DNA of 64,000 bases from Pandoraea faecigallinarum (GCF_001029105.3 NZ_CP011807.3:62001-126000); one strand, 5' to 3'. Shown: positions 16,446 through 25,325, numbered from the stretch's first letter. Numbers and translations: made by a program. The notes: generated by a model from the letters alone, not told the origin.

Positions 16446-17378
16446 ATGATGGCAGAACTCAAACATTCGTCTGCAAAGTGGTTCGCCACAAACGCAAAGG
16501 GCTTCGGATGCGAGGTTTTTGCGTTGATGGCCGCCGTTCTCAATGGAACGATCGGCGTGCTCACGCGAACGGCGTTCGATCAGGGGGCGACCCCGGCGTC
16601 GGTGGCATTCTGGAAGTGCTTCGGCGCGTTCGTGCTGGTGTCGGCATATTGTGTTTGCCGACCCGAATATCGCACCCTCACCGTCAGGCTCGCGCCGCGT
16701 TGGCCACAGTTCGCATGCCTTGCGTTTCTCGGGATCTTTTGTCTCTACTTCTTCGAGACGAAAGCGTTTTCCCGAGCATCGATTCCGCTCGTCTCGTTCC
16801 TGACCTATGCTGCCGGCGGTGCAACCGTCGTGCTTGCAGGACGCTATCTCGGCGAGCGGCTCACCCGCCGAAAGATCGTTGCGTTCGCCGCGATGGTCGC
16901 TGGCGTGGGCGTCATGAGTTTTTCCGAGACGGATGTCAGTGGCACGGCGTCCGGTATCGGGCTGGCCCTGGCCGGCGGCTGCGGTTACGCCCTGTTCATC
17001 TTCTTTTCGAAATGGTTTCGTGCCGGTGCAGGCCCGTCGCAACTGGTGTGGCTATTCGGGTTTGGAAGCGTGTTTCTGCTCATGCCGCTGATTCAGGAGG
17101 GCTTCACGGCGCCCGACGGCATGCAGTGGGCGACACTTGGTGTGCTCGTCCTGTTGCCGACGTTCGGCGGCTTCTACTTCACGACGCGTGCGGTGGAGCG
17201 AGGGCAGGCCAGCAAAGTGCAGATCATTGAGACAAGCGATCCGCTGTTCGCCACCGCGTTCGGCTTTTTTCTCTTGGGGGACGGGCTCACCTATGCGGGC
17301 GCGCTCGGCGCGGCATGCATTGCCATCGGACTCCTGACAGCTGTCTGGCAGCCAACGAAAACCGCCGCCCGGGGGTGA
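16446..17378 (+). CDS. EamA (DMT) family transporter
   Basis: Inner-membrane drug/metabolite exporter of the ten-helix, two-EamA-repeat type. 310 residues with repeated hydrophobic segments, the first EamA repeat at about 24-145 and the second at about 170-300. GGTG-like ends of the repeats (YAAGGATVVLAGRYLGERLTRRK; ETSDPLFATAFGFFLLGDGLT) fit the family, in which a conserved acidic GE motif marks each repeat. The start at 16446 or 16449 (ATGATG) follows GGAGA at 16436-16440. Substrate unknown. The stop codon sits inside the loop of the terminator. Confidence 0.85.
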   Translation: MMAELKHSSAKWFATNAKGFGCEVFALMAAVLNGTIGVLTRTAFDQGATPASVAFWKCFGAFVLVSAYCVCRPEYRTLTVRLAPRWPQFACLAFLGIFCLYFFETKAFSRASIPLVSFLTYAAGGATVVLAGRYLGERLTRRKIVAFAAMVAGVGVMSFSETDVSGTASGIGLALAGGCGYALFIFFSKWFRAGAGPSQLVWLFGFGSVFLLMPLIQEGFTAPDGMQWATLGVLVLLPTFGGFYFTTRAVERGQASKVQIIETSDPLFATAFGFFLLGDGLTYAGALGAACIAIGLLTAVWQPTKTAARG

Positions 17379-17396
17379 ACCTCGGGCGGCGGTTTT
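17358..17396 (+). terminator. Strong terminator overlapping the EamA stop codon
   Basis: Perfect 14-bp arms AAAACCGCCGCCCG and CGGGCGGCGGTTTT around an 11-nt loop that contains the TGA stop (17376-17378). The A/T tracts at both ends make it usable on either strand, and the gene beyond it (17472-17894) is convergent. Confidence 0.85.
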
Positions 17397-17471
17397 CGGG
17401 CACGTGTCATTGGCGCAAGGTGCGGCAATCCTGCGGCTCAGCATCAGGTGGACGTCAGCGACGCCATGCGA

Positions 17472-17894
17472 TCAGGCGTCGTCGTCGAGCCAGGGCACTT
17501 CGACGTCGGTCAGGAACGCGACCATCGCGAGCGGGCGTGCTTCGTGGCGACCCATCTTGCCATCGGCGCGATGCCATACGACCCGGAACGTCTCGGGATG
17601 CTTGTCGGCGATGAGTTGCACCGTGCGCAGCTCTTCCTCGTCCGCCTCTTCGATGGGGCCGTCGAACGACAGCACCAGCGCCTGGGGCCACACGCCGTCT
17701 TCCGGATCGTAGACCTTGTCGCCGTTCGGCACGTCTACCACCGCCTCAACGCCGATGGTTGCCGACGCTGCCACGATCATCTCGCCAAGCGCTCGCAGCA
17801 GCGCCGTCGCACGGGCGGAGTTGATCTGGCGCATGGCGAGATCGCCACGCGTCAGGGCCTGTTCCAGCTTGGGGTCGGTTTTTTGTTTGGACAT
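17472..17894 (-). CDS. Conserved hypothetical acidic protein
   Basis: 140 residues, start ATG at 17894 with GAGGA 7 nt before it; the longer frame upstream has no comparable signal. Soluble, acidic C-terminus (VPWLDDDA), no signal or membrane segment. Sequence such as KVYDPEDGVWPQALVLSFDGPIEEADEEELRTVQLIADKHPETFRVVWHRADG looks like a compact alpha/beta protein. I do not recognise a family. Confidence 0.7.
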   Translation of the reverse strand: MSKQKTDPKLEQALTRGDLAMRQINSARATALLRALGEMIVAASATIGVEAVVDVPNGDKVYDPEDGVWPQALVLSFDGPIEEADEEELRTVQLIADKHPETFRVVWHRADGKMGRHEARPLAMVAFLTDVEVPWLDDDA

Positions 17895-18049
17895 GCGGTT
17901 CCTCGGTAAAACGTTAGCCACCTCGCGGCGACCGGCCATGTCAGTGCGACACCGGCCCACGCGCGGGGTTCCGATGCTACCACCGTCGCGCTCGCCGGGG
18001 CGCATTACAATGCGGGTTTCATCACTCGCACAGCCGCCCGCCCGCCGTC

Positions 18050-18415
18050 ATGGATTCTTCCAAACCCGCCGATTCCACCATGTCCGCCGCGTCTGCCACC
18101 CCGGGGTCCGGCTCCCAGGCCAGTGACGTTTATCTGCGCCTGCTGGGTGAGACCGCCAAGATCGACTGGAAGGATCTGGAATCGTTCTTCGCGCGCGGTG
18201 TCCTGCTGTTCGTCACGCCCGGCGTCGACCTCGTGTCGGTTGCCGAGGCCATTGCCAACGACGACAAGGCCGCGGTCACCCAATGGCTGACGTCGGGCAT
18301 GGTGCAGCGCATGCAGGCCGAACAGGCCGCGAATTTCGCCGCGCGCACGCCCGAACTCTGGGCCGTGGTCGTTGCACCGTGGGTGTTGGTGCAGGAACGC
18401 GGCGCCGTCGCCTAA
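18050..18415 (+). CDS. DUF2288 family protein
   Basis: 121 residues. After a Ser/Ala-rich tail of about 25 residues the body (LGETAKIDWKDLESFFARGVLLFVTPGVDLVSVAEAIANDDKAAVTQWL) matches the DUF2288 pattern of small cytoplasmic proteins found in proteobacteria and cyanobacteria. No known function. The start is the first ATG; an internal Met at residue 11 is possible. Confidence 0.75.
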   Translation: MDSSKPADSTMSAASATPGSGSQASDVYLRLLGETAKIDWKDLESFFARGVLLFVTPGVDLVSVAEAIANDDKAAVTQWLTSGMVQRMQAEQAANFAARTPELWAVVVAPWVLVQERGAVA

Positions 18416-18428
18416 GCCCGCGATCGCG

Positions 18429-18812
18429 TTATTCCGTGATGCCCGCTTCAACGAGGCGTCGCGTGCAATCCTCCAGCAGATCCTGGGCCACCGCAGACGC
18501 ATACGCATAGTCCGCGTCGAGCGATTCCGTCATTTCATGTGCCGTATAGAGGCCGGCTTCCCGCGAGAGCGTACCCGCCAGCTCGCGGGCGAAGTCGTCG
18601 CTCAGCGTTGAGAGCAGTCGCCGCTCGTCCAGCGGCAATTGCAGCTTCGAGCGCGATAGCCACATTTGCGCGAGCGTTGCCCCCTGCTTGTCCGTCATCC
18701 ACTGACCATGCTCGTAGAACGCCGAGAGACGTTCGGCCGTCAGCGCGAACAGTAGCGCGCGGCGGGTGTTGAAATTCAGACGAATCGGCGGGTTAGGCGT
18801 AGCTTCCGACAT
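18429..18812 (-). CDS. Conserved hypothetical protein
   Basis: 127-residue soluble, mostly helical protein. RLNFNTRRALLFALTAERLSAFYEHGQWMTDKQGATLAQMWLSRSKLQLPLDERRLLSTLSDDFARELAG contains no motif I can name. It converges on the DUF2288 gene with a 13-bp gap and precedes (in map order) a LysR gene on the same strand, which ends 48 bp upstream of its start. Confidence 0.65.
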   Translation of the reverse strand: MSEATPNPPIRLNFNTRRALLFALTAERLSAFYEHGQWMTDKQGATLAQMWLSRSKLQLPLDERRLLSTLSDDFARELAGTLSREAGLYTAHEMTESLDADYAYASAVAQDLLEDCTRRLVEAGITE

Positions 18813-18860
18813 GACGGCAGCCGCAATATGCGGACAAAAACGAGATCAGCGGCAAAGGTA

Positions 18861-19766
18861 TCACGCGAACAGTCGCAGTAGCGCATTGCGCGCGTGGCGA
18901 ATCAGGTCGGTCTCGTCGGCACGTCCCGGCAGCAGGTGGAACTCCGCGCGCGGCAATGCCGGTAAGCCGAGCGACGGCGGGCAGACGACCAGATCGGGTG
19001 TGAGCGCCGATTCGTTCAGACACGAGATGCCCAGCCCCGCGCCGAGTGCCAACTGCATGCCCGCCACACCGGCGGCCGAATGGGACACGCGATAGGGGAC
19101 CTTGTGCCGCTCCAGCACATTGACCACAAGCGTTTGCAGCGCGCACGGGCGCGGCAGCGTGACCAGCGGCAGCGGCATGTCGACCGGCTCGCGCAACGTT
19201 GCCGACATCGCCCACACGAGCCGCTCCCGCCGGACCAGCGTGGCAGACGTGCTGGCGCCGGCAGCGCCGTCGTCCGCGCCGTCGTCCGCACCGACATCCC
19301 CGTTCATCAGACGCAGGGCCAGCCCGACGTCGAAATGCTCGCCGGTGAGCGCCGTGCGCTCGATCTGCGAGCTTTGCATGGCGCTGACGTGAAGCCGCAG
19401 GCGGGGGTACAGACTCGTGAAGCGCTTGAGCACACGCCCGACATCGTGCGGACGGTAGTAGTCGGTGATGGCGATGCGCAGTTCGCCGTCGAGCAATACT
19501 CCCTGCAAATCTTCGAATGCCGCTTCCGACAATGCCGCGATCTGACGTGCGTAGGCCACGAGCCGCGTGCCGGCCGGTGTCGGGCGCATACCTTTGCGCG
19601 AGCGCACGAGCAGCGGTTGCCCCGCGCGCGCTTCGAGCTTCTTGAGTTGTTCGCTCACCGTCGACTGCGACAGGTAAATCTGTTCGGCCGCCGCCGAAAT
19701 ACTGCCGGCGTCGTGAATGGCGATGAAGGTACGTAGCTGAGTCAGATCGAAGGCACGGGCGTTCAT
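18861..19766 (-). CDS. LysR-family transcriptional regulator
   Basis: 301 residues: HTH at about 8-67 (FDLTQLRTFIAIHDAGSISAAAEQIYLSQSTVSEQLKKLE), then a LysR substrate-binding domain. A run of Asp/Gly/Ala (GDVGADDGADDGAAGAST) at about 187-204 looks like a small low-complexity insertion. ATG at 19766. It is divergent from an MFS transporter gene; the 11-bp imperfect inverted repeat at 19844-19881 between them is the likely binding site. Effector unknown. Confidence 0.85.
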   Translation of the reverse strand: MNARAFDLTQLRTFIAIHDAGSISAAAEQIYLSQSTVSEQLKKLEARAGQPLLVRSRKGMRPTPAGTRLVAYARQIAALSEAAFEDLQGVLLDGELRIAITDYYRPHDVGRVLKRFTSLYPRLRLHVSAMQSSQIERTALTGEHFDVGLALRLMNGDVGADDGADDGAAGASTSATLVRRERLVWAMSATLREPVDMPLPLVTLPRPCALQTLVVNVLERHKVPYRVSHSAAGVAGMQLALGAGLGISCLNESALTPDLVVCPPSLGLPALPRAEFHLLPGRADETDLIRHARNALLRLFA

Positions 19767-19843
19767 GGCGGCTCTCGAAAGGAAGGGCGTCGAGCGTATG
19801 GCGGACGGTTGGATTGCACCGTAGTTAATCCGGAAAACACGAT

Positions 19844-19881
19844 ATAAGCCATCGAATTTTCCCGCTTTTCCGATGGATTAT
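19844..19881. promoter_or_regulatory. Inverted repeat between divergent LysR and MFS genes
   Basis: ATAAGCCATCG and CGATGGATTAT pair at 10 of 11 positions across a 16-bp AT-rich spacer. It lies 78 bp upstream of the LysR start and about 200 bp before the MFS start, a plausible LysR operator with autoregulation. Confidence 0.5.
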
Positions 19882-19952
19882 ACGTCCGTAGCATGCGGAG
19901 CATGGCGTACCGATTCATGCCACGCCGATGCATATCAGGCGGGACGCGCCGG

Positions 19953-20020
19953 ATTCACAGCATTCACAGCATTCACAGCATTCACAGCATTCACAGCATT
20001 CACAGCATTCACAGCATTCA
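19953..20020 (+). repeat. 9-bp tandem repeat (CATTCACAG)n in the MFS leader
   Basis: Six perfect CATTCACAG units plus a partial unit at each end, 68 bp in all, 62 bp before the chosen MFS start. The unit contains no stop in the transporter frame-independent Ser-Gln-His reading, so the array could be translated only in a different frame; I treat it as leader DNA. Short arrays like this change copy number by slippage. Confidence 0.9.
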
Positions 20021-20081
20021 CCGGATTCCCTGACTTTCCTCTTTGAGCCGCGGCCCCAAAGGTCCGCGCACCGTGTCACTC

Positions 20082-21467
20082 ATGAACGAACGCCTGTGTA
20101 CCGCGCCCGCCTCGCGGGCAAATGCCCGCCCCGCTGCCTCACTGTCTGCCGCACCTTCGGCGCCCATAGCACCCATAGCGCCCGCAGCATGGACTCACAC
20201 CGCCCCGAACCTTGGCCGCAACCATCGCTGGAAAGTGCTGGGTGTCGGTGTCGCGGCCAATTGCAGCTTTGCTGCCGCCATGGGCGGCATTCCCGCGACC
20301 GCCGTGCAGATGCGAAGCGACTACGCATTGGGAACCGCCGATCTCGGCCTCGTGCTCGGGATGATCGGTCTGGGCATCGCCGTTTCCGAATTGCCGTGGG
20401 GCATGCTCACGGATCGCTGGGGCGACAGGCGGGTGCTGCTCGTTGGCTTGCTGGTGACGGCGGCCGCGCTGCTCGGACTCGGTCTCTGGGGCGTGCCGAC
20501 GGCGCATTTCGTCCCGTCGATGCCGATGCTCGCGGCGGGCATGCTGGCCGTCGGTGTCCTTGGCGGCAGCGTGAACGGTTCGAGCGGTCGCGCCGTCATG
20601 CGCTGGTTCCACGACAGCGAGCGCGGTCTGGCGATGAGCGTACGGCAATGCGCAGTGCCGATGGGCAGCGGGATCGGTGCGCTGGTGCTGCCCGGCACCG
20701 CGCTGCACTTCGGCTTCGGCGCCGTGTTCGTCGGGCTGGCCCTCGCGTGCGTTGCGGCAGCGGGCATGGCGTGGCGATGGCTCCTCGACCCGCCGGAGGA
20801 ACCGCACGAGCCGACGCGCGCGACTGGCGCGGCGTCCGGTGCACAGCGCGCCACGACCTACTCGCCGCTTCGCGATGCGCGTTTGCTGAGCACCGCGTTG
20901 GGCATGGCCATATTGGTCATGCCGCAAGTCGCTGTGGTGACGTTCGGTACGGTGTTCCTGCACGACTTCGCGCATGCGAGCGTGCTGACGATCTCGCTCA
21001 CGCTGGGCGCTGTGCAGGCCGGCGCTGCCATTACGCGCGTGTGGAGTGGACGCTACACCGACAGGCATCGCAATCGTCCCGCCTATCTGCGCACCTGCAC
21101 GATGGCCGTGGGCGTGGTATTCGCGATGCTGGGATTGCTCGTGGCAATGCTCTCGATGCGTGCCGACTGGCTCGCGCTCGGCACGCCGCTCCTGATTGCG
21201 CTGCTGATCGCGGGGGGCGTGGTGGCATCCGCCTGGCATGGCGTTGCGTTCACCGAACTGGCGACGCTTGCCGGCGCATCCCGCGCAGGCACGGCGCTGG
21301 GCATCGGCAACACCGGAGTTTTCCTCACGATGTTTCTCACGCCGCTGACCATTCCGCTGCTGCTGCCGGTCGGCGGATGGGGGCTGGTCTGGGCGGGCGG
21401 TCTGGTTTGCGCGGCGCTCGCCTGGCCGCTTTTCGTATGGTCGCATCGCACGGCGAAGCCGGTGTGA
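20082..21467 (+). CDS. MFS transporter
   Basis: Inner-membrane facilitator with 12 predicted helices, 461 residues from the ATG at 20082. An Ala/Pro-rich polar N-terminus of about 45 residues precedes the first helix. The loop-2/3 motif GMLTDRWGDRRVLLVG is the MFS signature. The start is weakly supported: TTG at 20043 and GTG at 20073 are in frame and none has a good ribosome-binding site. Divergent from the LysR gene, so probably controlled by it. Substrate not predictable. Confidence 0.8.
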   Translation: MNERLCTAPASRANARPAASLSAAPSAPIAPIAPAAWTHTAPNLGRNHRWKVLGVGVAANCSFAAAMGGIPATAVQMRSDYALGTADLGLVLGMIGLGIAVSELPWGMLTDRWGDRRVLLVGLLVTAAALLGLGLWGVPTAHFVPSMPMLAAGMLAVGVLGGSVNGSSGRAVMRWFHDSERGLAMSVRQCAVPMGSGIGALVLPGTALHFGFGAVFVGLALACVAAAGMAWRWLLDPPEEPHEPTRATGAASGAQRATTYSPLRDARLLSTALGMAILVMPQVAVVTFGTVFLHDFAHASVLTISLTLGAVQAGAAITRVWSGRYTDRHRNRPAYLRTCTMAVGVVFAMLGLLVAMLSMRADWLALGTPLLIALLIAGGVVASAWHGVAFTELATLAGASRAGTALGIGNTGVFLTMFLTPLTIPLLLPVGGWGLVWAGGLVCAALAWPLFVWSHRTAKPV

Positions 21468-21542
21468 CCGGGCCGGCATGATGAGACCGGCGCGATGAGG
21501 CTGGCGCGATGAGGCCGGTGCGCCGCCGCTCGACGTTCGTGC

Positions 21543-22454
21543 TCAACAGGGCAGGTGCACGTTGTCCACGAGGAAGTCGAGAAATGCGCGAACGCGCGCG
21601 GGCAAGTGTCCGCCTTGTCCCACATAGACGGCATGCACCGGTTCCAGATCGCCGGGGTTGTAGTCTTCAAGCACGGCCACGAGACGCCCTTCGCGCAGAT
21701 CGGCGTCGACGTGATACCGGGAGTGACGCGCCAGTCCGACGCCCTGAAGCGCGAGCTTTCGCATGGTCTCGCCGTCGCTCGTCAGCACGTTACCCGCGGG
21801 CGGGTACATCGTGACGCCACCCGCGCCGTCGAGAAACGGCAAGCCTTCGATGTGACGCTCGAAATTGAACGCCATGACGTTGTGCCGGATGAGGTCGGCC
21901 GGCGTTTGCAGGGGCGCGCTGCGCGCGAGATAGTCCGCAGACGCGACAACATGCATGCGACTTTCGCCGAGTTTGCGCGCGACAAGCCGGGAGTCGCGCA
22001 GCGGCCCGGCCCGCACGGCGACGTCGGCGCGTTGCGAGAGCAGGTCGACGACCGTGTCGGTGAGTGTCAGATCGAGCCGTATTTCGGGGTACTTCGCCAG
22101 AAATGCCGGGATGACCGGCAGCAAATAGAGCGTCCCGATAGGCACGCTCGAATTCACGCGCAGCAAACCTCGCGGTACGGCCCCCGCCGCCGCTTCGCGT
22201 TCCGCCGCATCGATATCGGCGAGCACACGCAGCGCACGCTCGTGAAACGCTGTTCCCTCCGGCGTGAGTTGCAAGCGTCGCGTGGAGCGGTTGAACAAAC
22301 GGGCTCCCAAACGCCCCTCAAGCCGGGCAATCAGCTTGCTGACCGCCGAAGGCGTCATGTGAAGCGCGCGCGCCGCCGCGGAGAAGCCGCCCAGCTCGAC
22401 TACGCGCGTGAAGACCTCCATATCGCCGGAGCGGTTGACGTCCTGTCGGCCCAT
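21543..22454 (-). CDS. LysR-family transcriptional regulator
   Basis: 303 residues from the ATG at 22454, chosen because GAGGA lies 7 nt before it. HTH near 10-70 (MEVFTRVVELGGFSAAARALHMTPSAVSKLIARLE) and a substrate-binding domain of the CrgA/DmlR-like branch (VNSSVPIGTLYLLPVIPAFLAKYPEIRLDLTLTD). Divergent from an MFS efflux gene with a perfect inverted repeat between them; it most likely controls that gene. Confidence 0.88.
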   Translation of the reverse strand: MGRQDVNRSGDMEVFTRVVELGGFSAAARALHMTPSAVSKLIARLEGRLGARLFNRSTRRLQLTPEGTAFHERALRVLADIDAAEREAAAGAVPRGLLRVNSSVPIGTLYLLPVIPAFLAKYPEIRLDLTLTDTVVDLLSQRADVAVRAGPLRDSRLVARKLGESRMHVVASADYLARSAPLQTPADLIRHNVMAFNFERHIEGLPFLDGAGGVTMYPPAGNVLTSDGETMRKLALQGVGLARHSRYHVDADLREGRLVAVLEDYNPGDLEPVHAVYVGQGGHLPARVRAFLDFLVDNVHLPC

Positions 22455-22526
22455 CGGATTTTCCTCGACTTCTACGGTGACCGCCCGCGCGGTCCGCGGA
22501 TGTGGCGATGACGCACGCTGCGTAGT

Positions 22527-22547
22527 TTTGTGACATGGAGTCACAAA
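22527..22547. promoter_or_regulatory. Perfect palindromic LysR operator
   Basis: TTTGTGAC-ATGGA-GTCACAAA, 8-bp arms with a 5-bp spacer, 73 bp before the LysR start and 117 bp before the MFS start. Form and placement fit a LysR recognition site (T-N11-A type). Confidence 0.7.
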
Positions 22548-22663
22548 TGATTTTCCTTCGCGCAGTCTATTTCATCAATGCGGGGACGTCTATATTCCGG
22601 CCATCGGCGTGCCGCGTGCGTAGATGAGGTGCGCCACCTCTCATCTCAGAACAGGAGTCTTCC

Positions 22664-23857
22664 GTGCCCATCGCTCTTTACGCTCTCACGGCCGGTGCCT
22701 TCGGCATTGGCGTGACGGAGTTCGTCATCATGGGTCTGCTGCTTAACGTCGGCGCCGATTTCGGCGTGTCGATCGCCGCAGCGGGCCTGCTTATTTCCGG
22801 CTACGCGCTGGGCGTCGTGGTCGGCGCACCCGTCATGACGACCGCGACGGCCCGCTGGCCGCGCAAGACGGTGCTGCTCGTGCTCATGGCCATCTTCACC
22901 GTCGGCAACGCGGCCTGTGCGCTTGCACCGAGCTACGGGGCGCTGATGGCGGCCCGCGTGCTGACGTCGTTCGCACATGGCACGTTCTTCGGGGTCGGTT
23001 CGGTCGTGGCCACGGGCCTCGTGCCGCGCGAGCGTCGCGCGTCGGCCATTGCCGTGATGTTCACGGGGCTGACGGTGGCCAACATTCTCGGCGTACCGTT
23101 GGGCACCTGGCTCGGACAGCATTTTGGCTGGCGCGCCAGCTTCTGGGCGGTGACACTGATCGGTGCCCTCGCCCTGCTCGTGATCGCTGCTTTCGTGCCG
23201 AAGATCGCTGCGCCCGAGCATGCCGGCGACTGGCGTGCGGACCTGCGTGCGTTGGGGCGTCGCCCGGTATTACTGGGTCTGCTGACCACGGTGCTGGGAT
23301 GGGTGGGTGTGTTCGGCGTGTTCACTTACATTGCGCCGCTGCTCACCGAAGTGACGGGTTTTTCCGAAGCTGCGGTTTCCCCGATCCTGTTGATCTTCGG
23401 CGGCGGTCTGGTCGTCGGCAACCTGCTCGGCGGCAAGCTGGCGGACCGCCGCGTGGTGCCGACGGTGCTGGGCAGTCTGCTCGCGCTGTCGGTCGTGCTC
23501 GGACTGATGACGTTCGCGCTGCACTCGCACTGGCTGACGATCATGTTCGTGGCACTGCTTGGCGCTACGGCGTTCGCGACGGTGGCGCCGCTGCAACTCT
23601 GGGTGATGGAAAAGGCGTCGGGGGCGGGCGAGAGTCTGGCGTCGAGCTTCAATATCGCGGCGTTCAATCTCGGCAACGCCATCGGTGCATGGCTTGGCGG
23701 CTTCGTCATCGAGCATGGCCCGGGCCTGTCGGCGGTGCCGTGGGTCGCGGCGCTCGTGCCGCTCGCCGGGGTCGGGGTTGCCTTGCTGAGCCTGCGTCTG
23801 GATCGCCGGGATGCCGAACGTCGACCGGCACCGCATTGCGAAGCGCCTGCGAGGTAA
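22664..23857 (+). CDS. MFS transporter, DHA1 efflux type (AraJ/PbuE-like)
   Basis: 397 residues, 12 helices. The first helix (ALYALTAGAFGIGVTEFVIMGLL) and the following segment with VVVGAPVMTTATARWPRKTVLLV match the DHA1 branch that includes AraJ, YdhP and the purine efflux pump PbuE. GTG start with AGGAG 8 nt upstream. Probably an exporter of a small metabolite or drug under control of the divergent LysR regulator. Substrate unknown. Confidence 0.85.
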   Translation: MPIALYALTAGAFGIGVTEFVIMGLLLNVGADFGVSIAAAGLLISGYALGVVVGAPVMTTATARWPRKTVLLVLMAIFTVGNAACALAPSYGALMAARVLTSFAHGTFFGVGSVVATGLVPRERRASAIAVMFTGLTVANILGVPLGTWLGQHFGWRASFWAVTLIGALALLVIAAFVPKIAAPEHAGDWRADLRALGRRPVLLGLLTTVLGWVGVFGVFTYIAPLLTEVTGFSEAAVSPILLIFGGGLVVGNLLGGKLADRRVVPTVLGSLLALSVVLGLMTFALHSHWLTIMFVALLGATAFATVAPLQLWVMEKASGAGESLASSFNIAAFNLGNAIGAWLGGFVIEHGPGLSAVPWVAALVPLAGVGVALLSLRLDRRDAERRPAPHCEAPAR

Positions 23858-23924
23858 TCGGACGCCGCACCGATTGCGAGTCCGCTCAGGACGTGCGTCG
23901 GGCCGACGGCCTGTCGTCACACCA

Positions 23925-24776
23925 TCACGCCATCACACCGATAATGACGCTGGCCGCCGCGAAAGCGGCCGTCGCGCCGACGCCGACCGTCAGACCTCGC
24001 GCCTTCAGCGTGTCCTGCGGCATGACCGCCGCGAGCCGGCTGCCGCCCGGCAAGGCCAGAATCACCTCCGCCTGACCGGCCTCGTCGGTCACGACTTCCA
24101 CAGTGCCGGACAGCCGGTTGGCCGTGGGCAATCCGGCCAGATCCGCACCTCTCGCCATCTCGATCCACGGCGCTTTGATGAGCGCGAACGCGTGGCCGCC
24201 CGCCGCCAGCCCGAGCGACTGCGTACTGTGATGCGTAAGCGACGCCGTGATCGCCTCGCCGCCGGGCAGCGTCAGGGTGACTTCGTCGTTCACCCCGCAG
24301 CGCCGGATCTGAGTGATCGTTCCGTGCAATTGATTGCGCGCACTGGTCTGAAGGCCGAGCCGGGCGATGACCGGCCACTGTTCGTCGAAGTGCTCCAGAT
24401 CGTTGGCGACGCGCGCCAGAAACTGGGTTTGCGCCGCTTCCACGGCGCGAAATGCGGCGACCAGCCTGGCCCCGCGCGGCGTAAGGCGTGTGCCGCCGCC
24501 GCCGCGCCCGCCGGTGCTGCGCGCGACCAGCGGTTCGCCGGCAAGCTGGTTCATGGCATCGACGGCATCCCACGCGGCCTTGTAGCTCATGCCCGCAGCC
24601 TTGGCTGCGGCCGTAATCGACCCGTGCGAGGCAATGTGCTCAAGTAAGGCAATGCGTGCCTGGCCGCCGAGCGGCGACGTGCCGCGATGCAGCCATAACG
24701 ACCCGCTGACCTGCAAGGCATTATCAGTTTCGTTGTGCAAAACGTCGTCCGTCATTGAAAAAGGTTCGGAAACCAT
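23925..24776 (-). CDS. modE: Molybdate-responsive regulator ModE
   Basis: Dimeric repressor/activator that binds molybdate and controls molybdate transport and molybdoenzyme genes. The N-terminal winged helix contains LLEHIASHGSITAAAKAAGMSYKAAWDAVDAMNQL, then ARSTGGRGGGGTRLTPRGARLV, both close to E. coli ModE. The C-terminal half has two Mop/TOBE domains; SARNQLHGTIT and the final SVIIGVMA match the molybdate-binding repeats. The start is uncertain between 24776 and 24755; neither has a clear ribosome-binding site. No mod transport genes are in the window. Confidence 0.92.
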   Translation of the reverse strand: MVSEPFSMTDDVLHNETDNALQVSGSLWLHRGTSPLGGQARIALLEHIASHGSITAAAKAAGMSYKAAWDAVDAMNQLAGEPLVARSTGGRGGGGTRLTPRGARLVAAFRAVEAAQTQFLARVANDLEHFDEQWPVIARLGLQTSARNQLHGTITQIRRCGVNDEVTLTLPGGEAITASLTHHSTQSLGLAAGGHAFALIKAPWIEMARGADLAGLPTANRLSGTVEVVTDEAGQAEVILALPGGSRLAAVMPQDTLKARGLTVGVGATAAFAAASVIIGVMA

Positions 24777-24876
24777 AATGATTTTTTTGATCAAACACAG
24801 CAGGTGGCCGCATTGTAGAGGGTGGGGCGAACCAGCGTGCACGGCGGCTGGACGGGGAACTGTTGCGGCGCACCAA

Positions 24877-24898
24877 CGAAGCGCGCTTCGAACGTTCG
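24877..24898. promoter_or_regulatory. Two overlapping palindromes between modE and a small gene
   Basis: CGAAGCGCGCTTCG (24877-24890) and CGAACGTTCG (24889-24898) are perfect palindromes sharing two bases, about 100 bp upstream of modE. They may be an operator for divergent transcription; no regulator can be named. Confidence 0.35.
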
Positions 24899-25066
24899 TT
24901 TGGGGGACGAATGGGGGACGTTTCTCCTCTACATTGAATTTGCCGCATGCCCCCCCAATGCCGGTCGTATTGCTTCAGGCCTGAAACGTCGGGCGGGAAG
25001 CGGGATGACCGGGAATGCGACGTTGCCGAAGTGCCCACTCACCTGACACAACAGAAACGGGGTGAA

Positions 25067-25303
25067 ATGATGCGCGTCAGGAATATCAAGGAAACGGTTG
25101 ACGGGGCTCGATACTATCGTCTGGTTCGCACGCTGCCCAACGGCAAGCGCCATCAGATGCAAATCTCTTTCTCCGCGGGTGAAATGCGCTTCAGAAGTTT
25201 CGTCGCGCAGCGATTGTGGCTGCTGCGCGCCGAAATGCGGGACAGCACACGGGCGGCCGCCGCGCCCGCACCACGCAGCAACATGCCGCAGCTGGTCTTT
25301 TGA
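25067..25303 (+). CDS. Small basic hypothetical protein
   Basis: 78 residues, starting MMRVRNIKETVDGARYYRL. Start ATG at 25067 (or 25070) after GGGGTGA. Strongly basic, no signal or membrane segment; the second half ends in an Ala/Pro-rich tail. A clear bidirectional terminator 22 bp after its stop supports a real gene. No family recognised. Confidence 0.55.
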   Translation: MMRVRNIKETVDGARYYRLVRTLPNGKRHQMQISFSAGEMRFRSFVAQRLWLLRAEMRDSTRAAAAPAPRSNMPQLVF

Positions 25304-25325
25304 CCCGACCCAGGTGTTGACGGAC

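Noticed and set aside
19953..20020. CRISPR-like repeat array
   Set aside because: Unit is 9 bp with no spacers and no cas genes nearby; it is a simple tandem repeat.
19928..20042. Serine-glutamine-histidine repeat protein encoded by the CATTCACAG array
   Set aside because: The frame runs on into antisense-like, Arg-rich sequence overlapping the MFS gene in another frame; no start signal.
24780..25066. Molybdenum cofactor riboswitch upstream of the small gene or modE
   Set aside because: Apart from two palindromes I could not find a paired-helix set resembling that motif.
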